DNA of 64,000 nt from Actinomycetota bacterium (GTDB lineage: Bacteria; Actinomycetota; Acidimicrobiia; Acidimicrobiales; RAAP-2): the NCBI GenBank assembly GCA_021324355.1, contig JAJPJD010000010.1:28360-92359 (forward strand), in the 5' to 3' direction. This document shows positions 1 to 7,540 of this stretch, in pieces. Every line of letters starts with the position of its first letter. The stretch's first letter is position 1. The notes under the pieces were generated by a model. That model saw only the letters and a list, made by a program, of their open reading frames with translations. It did no database searches and was not told where the DNA came from. The position numbers and the translations under genes were made by a program.

Positions 1-1
1 G

Positions 2-241
2 GCCGCCCGCATCCTCTGCGCCGCTCTCGCCGCCCAGGCGGTGGTCGGCTACGCGCAGTACTTCAGCCACCTCCCCGTGGCCCTGGTCGAGATCCACGTC
101 CTCGGAGCCACCCTGCTCACCGCCGGGGCGGTGCGCTTCCACCTCTCGCTCACCGGCCACCCGCAGGAGGCACCCGACGTGGCCCCCGCCACGTCGTCAC
201 GAGCGGGAGCCCGAGCGTCGAAGGTCAAGGTGGCCGGCTGA
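2..241 (+). CDS. C-terminal end of a heme A synthase (CtaA/COX15)-like membrane protein, partial
   Basis: The reading frame is open from the left edge of the window to a TGA at 239-241, so the true start lies outside. The visible 79 residues contain a hydrophobic segment with the pattern VGYAQYFSHLPVALVEIHVLGA. This resembles the last two membrane helices of CtaA/COX15 heme A synthases, where a GYxQYF...LP...xHxxGA block with a heme-ligand histidine is typical. A hydrophilic tail of about 25 residues follows. The family oxidises heme O to heme A for cytochrome oxidase. The assignment rests on this short block only, and neighbouring oxidase genes would be to the left of the window. Confidence 0.6.
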   Translation, partial: AARILCAALAAQAVVGYAQYFSHLPVALVEIHVLGATLLTAGAVRFHLSLTGHPQEAPDVAPATSSRAGARASKVKVAG

Positions 242-276
242 TACGTTGGCCCTGCCGGACGGCTCGAGTCGAGCAC

Positions 277-349
277 GCCCCCATCGTCTAGCGGCCGAGG
301 ACGCCGCCCTTTCAAGGCGGTAACACGGGTTCAAATCCCGTTGGGGGTG
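277..349 (+). tRNA. tRNA-Glu (anticodon TTC)
   Basis: The cloverleaf is complete. The acceptor GCCCCCA pairs with TGGGGGT (one G-U), the anticodon stem is CCGCC/GGCGG with loop CTTTCAA, and the T arm is ACGGG-TTCAAAT-CCCGT. The discriminator is G, and no CCA is encoded. Confidence 0.95.
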
Positions 350-485
350 CCCCTGTCTTCCCAGGTCACACTTCCTGATCTTCCTCTTCGGGACGAAGCT
401 ACAGAGAGTTCGGCGCGATTCAGCGCGATAGCGCGGTCCAAACAGCTGTGGGGACCCGGTTTATGGGTTTGTGATTGACACCGTT

Positions 486-563
486 GCACCGGCACCTGGC
501 TGACAGTCCCAGGACGCGACCCCGGGACCTGGGCGACACTGACCCCGGTACCTGCCTGACACT
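486..563 (+). repeat. Three imperfect ~22-base direct repeats
   Basis: Units at about 486-507, 519-540 and 542-563 share the pattern CCGGNACCTGNNNGACANT (for example CCCCGGTACCTGCCTGACAC in the third). Spacings between unit starts are 33 and 23 bases. Multiple short repeats of this kind are known at the ends of some insertion sequences, such as IS21-type elements. No matching transposase gene lies nearby, so the origin is unproven. Confidence 0.45.
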
Positions 564-617
564 GGACATCCACCACTTGGCGGTTGCCCCTTTGCCGTGG
601 GCCGCTCAGGTGTGAGT

Positions 618-671
618 CCACCCACGTGGTGGGGTTTTTCGGTTAGCCCGGGATGTCCACCACGTAGGTGG
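618..671. repeat. Two related 15-base palindromes
   Basis: CCACC-CACGT-GGTGG (618-632) and CCACC-ACGTA-GGTGG (657-671) are near-identical stem-loop units 39 bases apart. The first is followed by GG and five T residues (635-639), so it could also act as a weak terminator. Function unknown. Confidence 0.4.
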
Positions 672-676
672 CCATC

Positions 677-700
677 GGTGTGTTCCTAGCCGAACGCACC
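677..700 (+). other. Hairpin just upstream of the transposase-fragment ribosome site
   Basis: GGTGTGTTC (677-685) pairs with GAACGCACC (692-700) around a six-base loop, with one G-T pair. It ends directly before the Shine-Dalgarno AAGGAGG (702-708) of the transposase fragment. It could limit readthrough translation of an inserted element, as leader hairpins do in several insertion sequences. Confidence 0.4.
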
Positions 701-716
701 CAAGGAGGGCACCCCG

Positions 717-866
717 ATGGCCCTTGCTCAGTATGACGTGTCCGCGCTGCTCGATGCGCTCCGTGGCAGCGACGGTATCGAGCTCGTCTGTGACCTCATC
801 CGTCTCGTGCTACAGGAGCTGGTGGAGACCGAAGCGACGTCTGTAGTCGGCGCGGCCACCACGTGA
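717..866 (+). pseudogene. N-terminal fragment of an IS256 (mutator-type) transposase
   Basis: An ATG preceded by AAGGAGG at good spacing opens a 49-residue frame (MALAQYDVSALLDALRGSDG... then LVLQELVETEATSVVGAAT). This matches the usual N-terminus of IS256-family transposases, including the ExEATxxxGA segment that normally runs into the conserved ERTxxRNG region. Here a TGA at 864-866 ends it where that region should begin. Full-length members are about 400 residues, so all catalytic DDE residues are missing. It is a dead remnant. Confidence 0.65.
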
Positions 867-1619
867 CGGACTCCGCCCTCAGCTACTGAGGATTAATCAC
901 CGACTCACAGCCCGCAACCCAGTACGAGAACTCATACTGCGTTGAGGCCGATAGTGGTGGCGCTTTACACGGGTCGATGTTTGAGTCGGGATTGAAGTTG
1001 GGCAACTGTTGTCTGGCCCACTGGGCTAATCGTGATCGCCATAGTCGCTGCGATCTTCATCGGCTATCTCGTCTATATCCAGTACAAGCGCGACGTCTCG
1101 TTCAACGCTGGTGCCCCAATTTCGGCGGATCCTCCGGTCCTGTCCTGCCCGGTCACTGCCCGTGTCCATCGTGCCTTCCTAGAAGTCCGAGTTTCACAGG
1201 CTACTTTGGGGTTAAGCGTTTGAGGCAGATGCTGCAATGAGCTCCCATTGCTTTTGGAAATAGTCAGTCCCAAGTCTCGGCCCTGCGGCTGATATGCCGT
1301 CTGCCGCACCGCCGAGATGTGGGTTGGCCGGTGTCAACCGGGTGGGCGATCCAGCCGTTGAGCAGTTGTGCGGCGCTGGCTCCTTCCGTACTTCGGCCTG
1401 ATTGTCCTGCTGGTTCGCCGACGCCGCAACGATCGCGGCATCGTCAACCTCCGCTTCCACACAACTCTCTGGACGTCAGACGCCTCATCCCGTCGGCCGA
1501 CCGCCTGCTCCGTCGCGGCCGCGAGGGATCCGAGTCGCCGGGCCTGCCTGGATGCGCCCGGCTACGACGGCGAGCCCCGGCGAGATGTCGTCGAAGGGTC
1601 CGCCGCGTACGCTTGGCCG
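867..1619. other. Gene-poor stretch between the transposase remnant and the aminotransferase
   Basis: No recognisable gene. A small frame at 1032-1223 is listed separately. GC content and codon pattern differ from the surrounding genes, and all other frames here are short and without family resemblance. The frame that continues upstream of the aminotransferase start (1368-1619) has no protein-like pattern and probably is not translated. Confidence 0.45.
1032..1223 (+). CDS. Possible small single-span membrane protein (63 aa), doubtful
   Basis: A GTG-initiated frame begins with a hydrophobic helix (VIAIVAAIFIGYLVYI) followed by QYKRD, a plausible membrane anchor with positive-inside charge. 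The rest is unremarkable and I know no family. There is no clear ribosome-binding site, and the region is decayed, so it may be a chance frame or the remnant of a longer gene. Confidence 0.2.
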   Translation: MIAIVAAIFIGYLVYIQYKRDVSFNAGAPISADPPVLSCPVTARVHRAFLEVRVSQATLGLSV

Positions 1620-2927
1620 ATGACGCCAGGAGACCAGGACCAGGCGGTCGAGGCCGTCTCGTCCGCGCTCCTTGCGCTCTCGGCCCGGGCCCGGCAGGCC
1701 GGAGCCGCATACGCCGGGCCGGGGGCCGGGCCGGCCTCGGGCCGAGCGGCATCGGAGCTGGTCCGGCCGATCGCGTTCACCGCAGGGCTGCCCGACGCGT
1801 CGCTGCTGCCGGCCGCCGAACTGACCGAGGCGCTAGGAGCGGTGCTCGAGCGCGACTGCGAGCCCGCCCTCCAGTACGGCGGGGCCCAGGGCTGGCTCGG
1901 TCTCCGCGAGTGGCTGGCGTCGCACTGTCGGGACCGGGCCCAGGTCGCGCTCTCGGCCGACCACTTCAGCCTGACCAACGGGAGCGCCGGCGCGCTGGCC
2001 AACGTGTGCGAGACCTTCCTCGATCCTGGTGACGTGGCCGGCGTCGAGCGCCTCAGCTTCCCCCTGTCGGTCCGGACGATCCGGTCCATCACCCCACGGG
2101 TCGTGAGCATCCCGGTGGACGCCCACGGCATCGACGTCGACGCGCTCGAGGAGCGGCTCACCGAGCTGCGCGCCGGGGGCGAACGGATGCGCTTGCTGTA
2201 CGTGATCCCGACCTTCCAGAACCCGACCGGCACCACGCTCCCCTTGGACCGCCGCCTCCGGCTGGTGGAGCTGTGCCGGGAGCACGAGGTCCTGATCGTG
2301 GAGGACGATGCCTACGGCGAGCTGTGGTTCGACGAGGAGCCACCGCCCTCGCTGTTCTCGCTCGCCGGCGGGGTAGGCGTGGTGAAGATCGGGACCTTCT
2401 CCAAGATCGTCGCCCCCGGCCTGCGGGCAGGGTGGTGCCAAGCAGCCCCGCCGGTCACCGCGGCCCTGGTCGCGACCCGCTGCGACATGGGGACCAGCCC
2501 GCTCGTGCTGCGGGCACTGGAGCATCTCGGCCGCTCGGGCTTCCTCGACGACCACATCGCCCGGGCCCGGCGGGTCTACGCCGACAAGTGCGGGATCGCC
2601 CTCAGGGCGCTGGCCGCCCACTGCGCCACGACCTGCCGCTGGCAGGCGCCCGGCGGGGGCTTCTTCGTCTGGGTCGAGGGCGACGAGGCGGTCGACCCGT
2701 CGGCTCTGGCCGCGGCGGCCCGGGAGGAAGGGGTCAGCTTCGTCGGCGGCCATGTCTTCTCGGCCGACCAGGGGGTCGGCCCCCGGGTGGCGTGGGAGCC
2801 CGGCGAGTCGCGCTCGTTGCGATTGGCGTTCTCGGCGGTGGCGGCAGAGGAGATCGACGAGGGCGTTCGCAGGCTCGGGCGGGCGATCGATCGGGCGATG
2901 ACCCCCCGGGAGCCGGCGCGCCGCTGA
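1620..2927 (+). CDS. PLP-dependent aminotransferase, class I/II (2-aminoadipate/MocR-like fold)
   Basis: A 435-residue fold-type I aminotransferase. Visible landmarks are YGGAQGWLGLRE near residue 86, NPTG at 201-204, the PLP-binding DDAYG near 229-233 and the Schiff-base lysine in TFSKIVAPGLRAGW (Lys262). The arrangement resembles LysN-type 2-aminoadipate transaminases and the catalytic half of MocR regulators, but there is no DNA-binding domain. It probably transfers an amino group between an amino acid and 2-oxoglutarate; the substrate cannot be read from sequence. I chose the ATG at 1620 because the frame upstream (from 1368) lacks protein character. No strong Shine-Dalgarno is visible there, so the start is uncertain. 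Confidence 0.85.
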   Translation: MTPGDQDQAVEAVSSALLALSARARQAGAAYAGPGAGPASGRAASELVRPIAFTAGLPDASLLPAAELTEALGAVLERDCEPALQYGGAQGWLGLREWLASHCRDRAQVALSADHFSLTNGSAGALANVCETFLDPGDVAGVERLSFPLSVRTIRSITPRVVSIPVDAHGIDVDALEERLTELRAGGERMRLLYVIPTFQNPTGTTLPLDRRLRLVELCREHEVLIVEDDAYGELWFDEEPPPSLFSLAGGVGVVKIGTFSKIVAPGLRAGWCQAAPPVTAALVATRCDMGTSPLVLRALEHLGRSGFLDDHIARARRVYADKCGIALRALAAHCATTCRWQAPGGGFFVWVEGDEAVDPSALAAAAREEGVSFVGGHVFSADQGVGPRVAWEPGESRSLRLAFSAVAAEEIDEGVRRLGRAIDRAMTPREPARR

Positions 2928-2966
2928 CGCCCCGGGGTGCGCCCCGCCCGGCGGCCGAAGGCATGC

Positions 2967-3998
2967 TCAGGGTGGCCCGGCCAGGTCGTTGGTGTAGTCG
3001 TGGTGCATCACGACGCCGATCCCGCCCGAGCTCCCCCAGCGGCCAGCGCGGTAGGTCATGATCCCGAGCGAGTGGGTCTCGGAGATCGGGCGGTGGTCGG
3101 CGGTGTAGCGCACGTACCCCCCGAAGGTGTGGGCCTTCTCGGGCGAGGCGTGCAGCACCCGGGCCTCGGGGAGGTTCACGGTGTAGGCCCACCGGCCCAC
3201 GCCGCCGCCGGCCAGCTCGGCGAACTCCTCGAAGTTGGCGCCCGCCGACGACAGCGAGGCCTCGGTGGTCTCGGTGACCCGGAGCCGACTGCGCACCCCG
3301 GCCACCGCGTAGCCGTCCATCGGCCTCGAACGCCGGGCGTTGGCCGCGTTGGCCCGGGGGTTGGCGAGGGTGACGTTGGCCCTGCGACCGTGCTGGTGGG
3401 TGCTGTTCAACAGCTCCTGGTCACGGTGGTTGTAGCCCAGCATCCAGTCCCGGCCCCGGCGCAGGGCAGCCAGGGTCGCGTCCTCGTAGGCCACCCCGAT
3501 CGAGCCGGCCGGGGTGACGATGGTCGACGCCAGCTCGATCGCCCACCGGCCGTCGTTGTTGGTCACTGCGTAGATGCCCTCGACCCGGCACCGGCGGTGG
3601 CCGTCGGGCCCGTAGCGGGAGAAGCGCAGCGACACCCCGGCGCCCACCGGGTTGCACAGGTGCAGCTCGATCCCTTCCAGCAGGTCGTAGGAGGCTGGGC
3701 CGACCGAGTCCGAGGAGAGGTCGAGCGACGGCGGCGGCGCCGAGGCCAGCTGCTCGGGCGACTCCACCACCACCACCTCGACCCCCTCGTAGGTGGCAAA
3801 GGGGTAGTGGAACAGCTCGGCCATCGCCCCGCGGTCACGAGCGGCGACCGCCGCGAACAGGCGGGCCACGAGGGCCAGCCCGGCCGGGGCCGAGCGCTCG
3901 TAGGAGACCGGGAACCGACAGTCCAGCTGGCCCAGCGGGTGGATCCCGGCCGGAGCCGAAGGGTCGAGGCGGTCGGCGGGGCTCGGATCGACGGCCAT
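2967..3998 (-). CDS. Conserved-looking protein of unknown function, possible NTF2-like domains
   Basis: A 343-residue soluble protein with no signal peptide or membrane segment. The stretch at about 40-70 (LVARLFAAVAARDRGAMAEL) has the look of the first helix of a SnoaL/NTF2-like alpha+beta domain. The C-terminal part is rich in beta-strand-like, aromatic and histidine segments (HTFGGYVRYTADHRPISETH, GVVMHHDYTND). I cannot name a family and would not assign a function. It is convergent with the aminotransferase and stands alone, with the tRNA pair upstream of its start. Confidence 0.6.
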   Translation of the reverse strand: MAVDPSPADRLDPSAPAGIHPLGQLDCRFPVSYERSAPAGLALVARLFAAVAARDRGAMAELFHYPFATYEGVEVVVVESPEQLASAPPPSLDLSSDSVGPASYDLLEGIELHLCNPVGAGVSLRFSRYGPDGHRRCRVEGIYAVTNNDGRWAIELASTIVTPAGSIGVAYEDATLAALRRGRDWMLGYNHRDQELLNSTHQHGRRANVTLANPRANAANARRSRPMDGYAVAGVRSRLRVTETTEASLSSAGANFEEFAELAGGGVGRWAYTVNLPEARVLHASPEKAHTFGGYVRYTADHRPISETHSLGIMTYRAGRWGSSGGIGVVMHHDYTNDLAGPP

Positions 3999-4157
3999 GG
4001 CGTCCTCCTTCCTCGGGCCCGGGCTCGGACCCGCCCGCCAGTCGTAGCCCAGGAGCCCAGAGCCGTCGAGGCCGCCGGGGCCGGCCTCCGGAGGGTGCGC
4101 CTATAGTTGGTCGGCTCGCGGTGGCCGGCCCTGGGCCAGCGTGCCGACGCCAATCAG

Positions 4158-4232
4158 GGACCTGTGGTGCAGCTTGGAGTGCACGCCGGCCTGTCAAGCC
4201 GGAGGTCGCGGGTTCAAATCCCGTCAGGTCCG
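4158..4232 (+). tRNA. tRNA-Asp (anticodon GTC)
   Basis: The acceptor GGACCTG pairs with CAGGTCC, the anticodon stem is CCGGC/GCCGG with loop CTGTCAA, and the T arm is GCGGG-TTCAAAT-CCCGT. The discriminator is G as expected for Asp. No CCA is encoded. Confidence 0.95.
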
Positions 4233-4294
4233 CCCGGCCCGGGGCTCCGGCAGGCGAGCGGCCGCTCCGCCCGGAGCTAACGTGGTGCCCCCAC

Positions 4295-4367
4295 GGTCGG
4301 GTAGCTCAGTCGGCAGAGCGCGCGCCTGAAAAGCGCGAGGTCACCGGATCGACGCCGGTCCCGACCA
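4295..4367 (+). tRNA. tRNA-Phe (anticodon GAA)
   Basis: The acceptor GGTCGGG pairs with CCCGACC, and the anticodon stem is GCGCG-CCTGAAAA-GCGCG with GAA in the loop. The discriminator is A. It lies 62 bases after tRNA-Asp and is probably co-transcribed with it. Confidence 0.95.
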
Positions 4368-4573
4368 CTCCCATCCCGGCCACCGGCCGGCCGCGCCGGC
4401 CGCTCCGCCTTGGCATACTGGCCAACGGCGCGACTGGCGGTTGGGCGTGGGTCACCACGGGGAAGCCAACGAGCCTGGGGTCGCCCGCCTGGGCCCCGGG
4501 CGAGGACTGACGTGACGCTCTCCCCGGTGCTCGCTGCCCAAGAGACGAACCGACGGCCGACGGCCCCCCGGCG

Positions 4574-5917
4574 GTGACCGCCCGTCCGGCGCCGGCCGGT
4601 CTCACGAGCGACCAGCGCTTCGCCGAGACGGTGGCCGCCCTGGAGCGGCTCCGCCACCGAGGCGTCCGACCCGGGATCGACCGGATGGCCCGGCTCTGCC
4701 GCCACCTCGGCCATCCCGAGCGAGCCGCCCCGGCGGTCCACGTGACCGGCACCAACGGGAAGGGGTCGACCGCCAAGATGGTGGCCACGCTCTTGGGTGC
4801 CCAGGGACAGCGCGTCGGTTTGTACACGTCGCCCCACCTGGTGGACGTCACCGAGCGGATCGCCCTCGACGGGGTGCCGATCACCCACGAGCGCTTCGTC
4901 GAGCTCTACGAGTCCCTGGTTCCCACCTTCGAGACGGTCGGGGCCCAGCTCGGCGAGCCGATCACGCACTTCGAGGCGTTGACCGCCATGGCGCTGGTGG
5001 CCTTCGCCCAGGACCAGGTCGACTCCCTGATGATCGAGGTCGGGATCGGCGGCACCCACGACGACACCAACGTCGTCGACGCCGCGGTGGCGGTGGTCAC
5101 CAACGTCGACCTGGACCACGCCCGCTACCTGGGCAGCACCCGGGAGGAGGTCGCAGCCCAGAAGGCCGGGATCATCAAGGCCAAGGCAGTCGCCATCCTG
5201 GGCGAGGTCGACCCGGGGATCCGGCGCATCCTGGAGGTCCGCTGCGCCGAGGTGGGGGCCACCCCGTGGCGGCTGGGCCAGGAGGTCCGGATCCTCCACC
5301 AGGCCCCGGCCCCCGGCGGCCGGGCGGTGACGGTGGCGACCCCAGGCGGCCACTACCGGGTCCGGGTCCCCCTGCGGGGGGCCCACCAGGCAGCCAACGC
5401 CGCCTGCGCCCTGGCTGCGGCCGAGGCGTTCGGCGGCCACCCGCTCCCCCCCGACTCCCTCGGCGCGCTGCGCGAGATGGCCAACCCGGCCCACCTCGAG
5501 CTGTTCGGGGAGCCCCCGGCGGCGGCAGTGGACGTCGCCCACAATCCCCACGGATCGGCCGCGCTGGCGGCCGCGCTCGAGGAGGCCTTCGGCCCTCGTC
5601 CGAGGGTGCTCGTCTTCGGGGTGAGCCCGGACAAGGACGCCGCGTCGATGCTCCGACGACTCTGCGATCACGTCGCCGCCGCGGTCTTCACCCAGTGCCC
5701 CGACGCCCCCCACCGCGAGCCCGAGGAGCTGGCCGAGCTGGCCCGGGACCTCGGCTACCGCGCCACCTGGGTGGAGCCCGACCCGCGCCAAGCGGTGCGC
5801 GCCGCACGGTCCCTCGCCAGCCACGGCGAGCTGGTGGTCCTCACCGGCAGCCACTACTGGATCGGGGACGTCTACCCCGAGCTCACGTCCCTGTTCGGCC
5901 CGCCCTCGGCCCGCTGA
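4574..5917 (+). CDS. folC: Bifunctional dihydrofolate synthase / folylpolyglutamate synthase
   Basis: A 447-residue Mur-ligase-fold enzyme that adds glutamate to dihydropteroate and later to folates, using ATP, in the cytoplasm. The P-loop is GTNGKGST (59-66), preceded by HVTG, and the SPHLVDVTERI segment that binds folate follows shortly. Other Mur-ligase landmarks are IGGTHDDTNVVD, NVDLDH and DVAHNPHGS before the C-terminal domain. Length fits the family. The start is the GTG at 4574; no in-frame ATG competes. It ends 7 bases before the convergent pyrE stop. Confidence 0.93.
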   Translation: MTARPAPAGLTSDQRFAETVAALERLRHRGVRPGIDRMARLCRHLGHPERAAPAVHVTGTNGKGSTAKMVATLLGAQGQRVGLYTSPHLVDVTERIALDGVPITHERFVELYESLVPTFETVGAQLGEPITHFEALTAMALVAFAQDQVDSLMIEVGIGGTHDDTNVVDAAVAVVTNVDLDHARYLGSTREEVAAQKAGIIKAKAVAILGEVDPGIRRILEVRCAEVGATPWRLGQEVRILHQAPAPGGRAVTVATPGGHYRVRVPLRGAHQAANAACALAAAEAFGGHPLPPDSLGALREMANPAHLELFGEPPAAAVDVAHNPHGSAALAAALEEAFGPRPRVLVFGVSPDKDAASMLRRLCDHVAAAVFTQCPDAPHREPEELAELARDLGYRATWVEPDPRQAVRAARSLASHGELVVLTGSHYWIGDVYPELTSLFGPPSAR

Positions 5918-5924
5918 GGCGCCC

Positions 5925-6482
5925 TCAGGAGCCCAGCTCGTAGGGGAACCCGAGGTCAGGCGCCCCGAACAAGGCCTCGAAGCGCAGCCCGGCCTCGGCC
6001 GCCAGCCGGCCCACCGTCCCGCCTCGGTCCACCAGCGCGACCAGCAGCACCGGCTCGGCTCCGGCCGCCCGCACCGCCTCGGCTGCCTCGAGCAGCGAGG
6101 TCCCCCGGGTCACGGTGTCCTCGGTGACCACGACCCGGTCGCCCGGCTCGAGCGCCCCGGCGATCCGCCCCCCGGCCCCGTGGTCCTTGGCCTCCTTGCG
6201 GACGCTGAACGCCCGCAGCCGGCGGCCCCGGGTCGCGGCCACCGCCGCGGTGACGAACGCCACCGGGTCCGCCCCCATGGTGAGGCCGCCGATGGCCGTC
6301 GCCTCCGGCGGGACCAGCGACAAGACGGCGTCTGCGACCAGCACCATGGCCTCGGGCCGGCACACCGTCTGCTTGGCGTCGATGAACCAGTCGCTGGTCC
6401 GGCCCGACTTGAGCACGAATTGCCCCCGGCGGACCGAGTGCTCGAGCAGGTGGGCCCGCAGGGTCTCTCGAGGGTCGCTCAC
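5925..6482 (-). CDS. pyrE: Orotate phosphoribosyltransferase
   Basis: A 185-residue type I phosphoribosyltransferase that converts orotate plus PRPP to OMP. It shows the early SGRTSDWFIDAKQ segment, KEAKDHGAGG (flexible catalytic loop) and the PRPP-binding motif RVVVTEDTVTRGTS. The GTG start overlaps the purM stop by four bases (GTGA), so it is translationally coupled as the last gene of purF-purM-pyrE. Linking a pyrimidine gene to this operon could balance purine and pyrimidine synthesis through shared PRPP demand, which is inference. Confidence 0.92.
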   Translation of the reverse strand: MSDPRETLRAHLLEHSVRRGQFVLKSGRTSDWFIDAKQTVCRPEAMVLVADAVLSLVPPEATAIGGLTMGADPVAFVTAAVAATRGRRLRAFSVRKEAKDHGAGGRIAGALEPGDRVVVTEDTVTRGTSLLEAAEAVRAAGAEPVLLVALVDRGGTVGRLAAEAGLRFEALFGAPDLGFPYELGS

Positions 6483-7537
6483 CGATCCACCACCGCCCCG
6501 GTGCCCGGGACAACCCGGCCGATGGTCACCGAGGCGGCCCCGGCCCGGGCCAACGCGGCTGCCACCGCCGCCAGCTCGGCCTCGGCCACCACCAGCACCA
6601 TGCCGACCCCCAGGTTGAACACCCGGCGCATCTCCGCCTCGTCCACGCCGGCCCGGGCGATCTCGGCGAAGATCTCGGGCACCTCCCAGGACCCCCACAC
6701 CACCTCGGCATCGCAGTGGCCGGGGAGGACCCGGGCCAGGTTGGCCGCCAGGCCGCCCCCGGTCACATGGGCACAGGCATGCACCGCCCCTGGGACCTCG
6801 GCCAGGGCCCGCCGCACCGCCGGCGCGTAGATGACCGAGGGCTGGAGCAGCTCCTCGCCCAGGCTCCGCGGCGACCCGGGCCACGCCGGCCCGCCGAGCT
6901 CTCGGCCCTGGCGCTCGAGCAGGACGTGGCGGGCCAGGGCGTAGCCGTTGGACCGCAGCCCGGGCGAGGGCAGGCCCAACAGCCGGTCGCCCGGGGCCAC
7001 CCGGGCCGGGCCCAGCTCGGTCCCCCGCTCGACCACCCCCAACGCGAACCCGGCCACGTCCAGGTCGTCCTCGGCCATGGCCCCCGGGTGCTCGGCCGTC
7101 TCGCCGCCGATCAGGGCGCACCCGGCCTGCCGGCAGCCCTGGGCGATGCCTGCCACCAGCGCCGAGAGCCGGTCCGGGACCAGTCGGCCGACCGCCACGT
7201 AGTCCAGCAGGAACAGCGGCTCGGCCCCCGAGCAGACCAGGTCGTCCACGCACATGGCCACCAGGTCCACCCCGACGGTGTCGTATCGGCCGAGGTCCCG
7301 GGCGATGAGCAGCTTGGTGCCCACGCCGTCGGCGCAGGACACCAGCACCGGGTGGCGGTAGCGGGAGGTGTCCAGCTCGAACAGGGCGGCAAACGGGCCG
7401 ACCCCGGCCACCACGCCGTCCCGCCGGGTGGTGGCCGCCAGCTCGGCGATGCGCCGCACCGCCTCCTCGGCCGCCCCGACGTCGACCCCTGCCCCGGCAT
7501 AGGTGGCTCCGCCGGGCTGGCCGGGCTGGTGCCCCAC
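6479..7537 (-). CDS. purM: Phosphoribosylformylglycinamidine cyclo-ligase (AIR synthetase)
   Basis: A 352-residue ATP-dependent enzyme of purine step 5, forming AIR from FGAM. Typical motifs are YAGAGVD near the N-terminus, SCADGVGTKL (substrate/ATP loop), MCVDDLVCSGAEPLFLLDY and GGETAEHPG. The C-terminal AIRS domain carries LRSNGYALAR and HVTGGGL. Its start lies three bases after the purF stop and its stop overlaps pyrE, so the three genes form one translational unit. Confidence 0.95.
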   Translation of the reverse strand: MGHQPGQPGGATYAGAGVDVGAAEEAVRRIAELAATTRRDGVVAGVGPFAALFELDTSRYRHPVLVSCADGVGTKLLIARDLGRYDTVGVDLVAMCVDDLVCSGAEPLFLLDYVAVGRLVPDRLSALVAGIAQGCRQAGCALIGGETAEHPGAMAEDDLDVAGFALGVVERGTELGPARVAPGDRLLGLPSPGLRSNGYALARHVLLERQGRELGGPAWPGSPRSLGEELLQPSVIYAPAVRRALAEVPGAVHACAHVTGGGLAANLARVLPGHCDAEVVWGSWEVPEIFAEIARAGVDEAEMRRVFNLGVGMVLVVAEAELAAVAAALARAGAASVTIGRVVPGTGAVVDR

Positions 7538-7540
7538 CGC

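Larger units (their letters stand above)
350..716. other. Gene-free, lower-GC stretch downstream of tRNA-Glu
   Basis: No convincing reading frame is present. Composition is less GC-rich than the flanking genes. It holds three imperfect 22-base direct repeats (486-563), two short related palindromes (618-671) and a stable hairpin (677-700). All are listed separately. Together with the transposase fragment that follows, it looks like debris of an element inserted beside a tRNA gene. That interpretation is inference. Confidence 0.5.
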
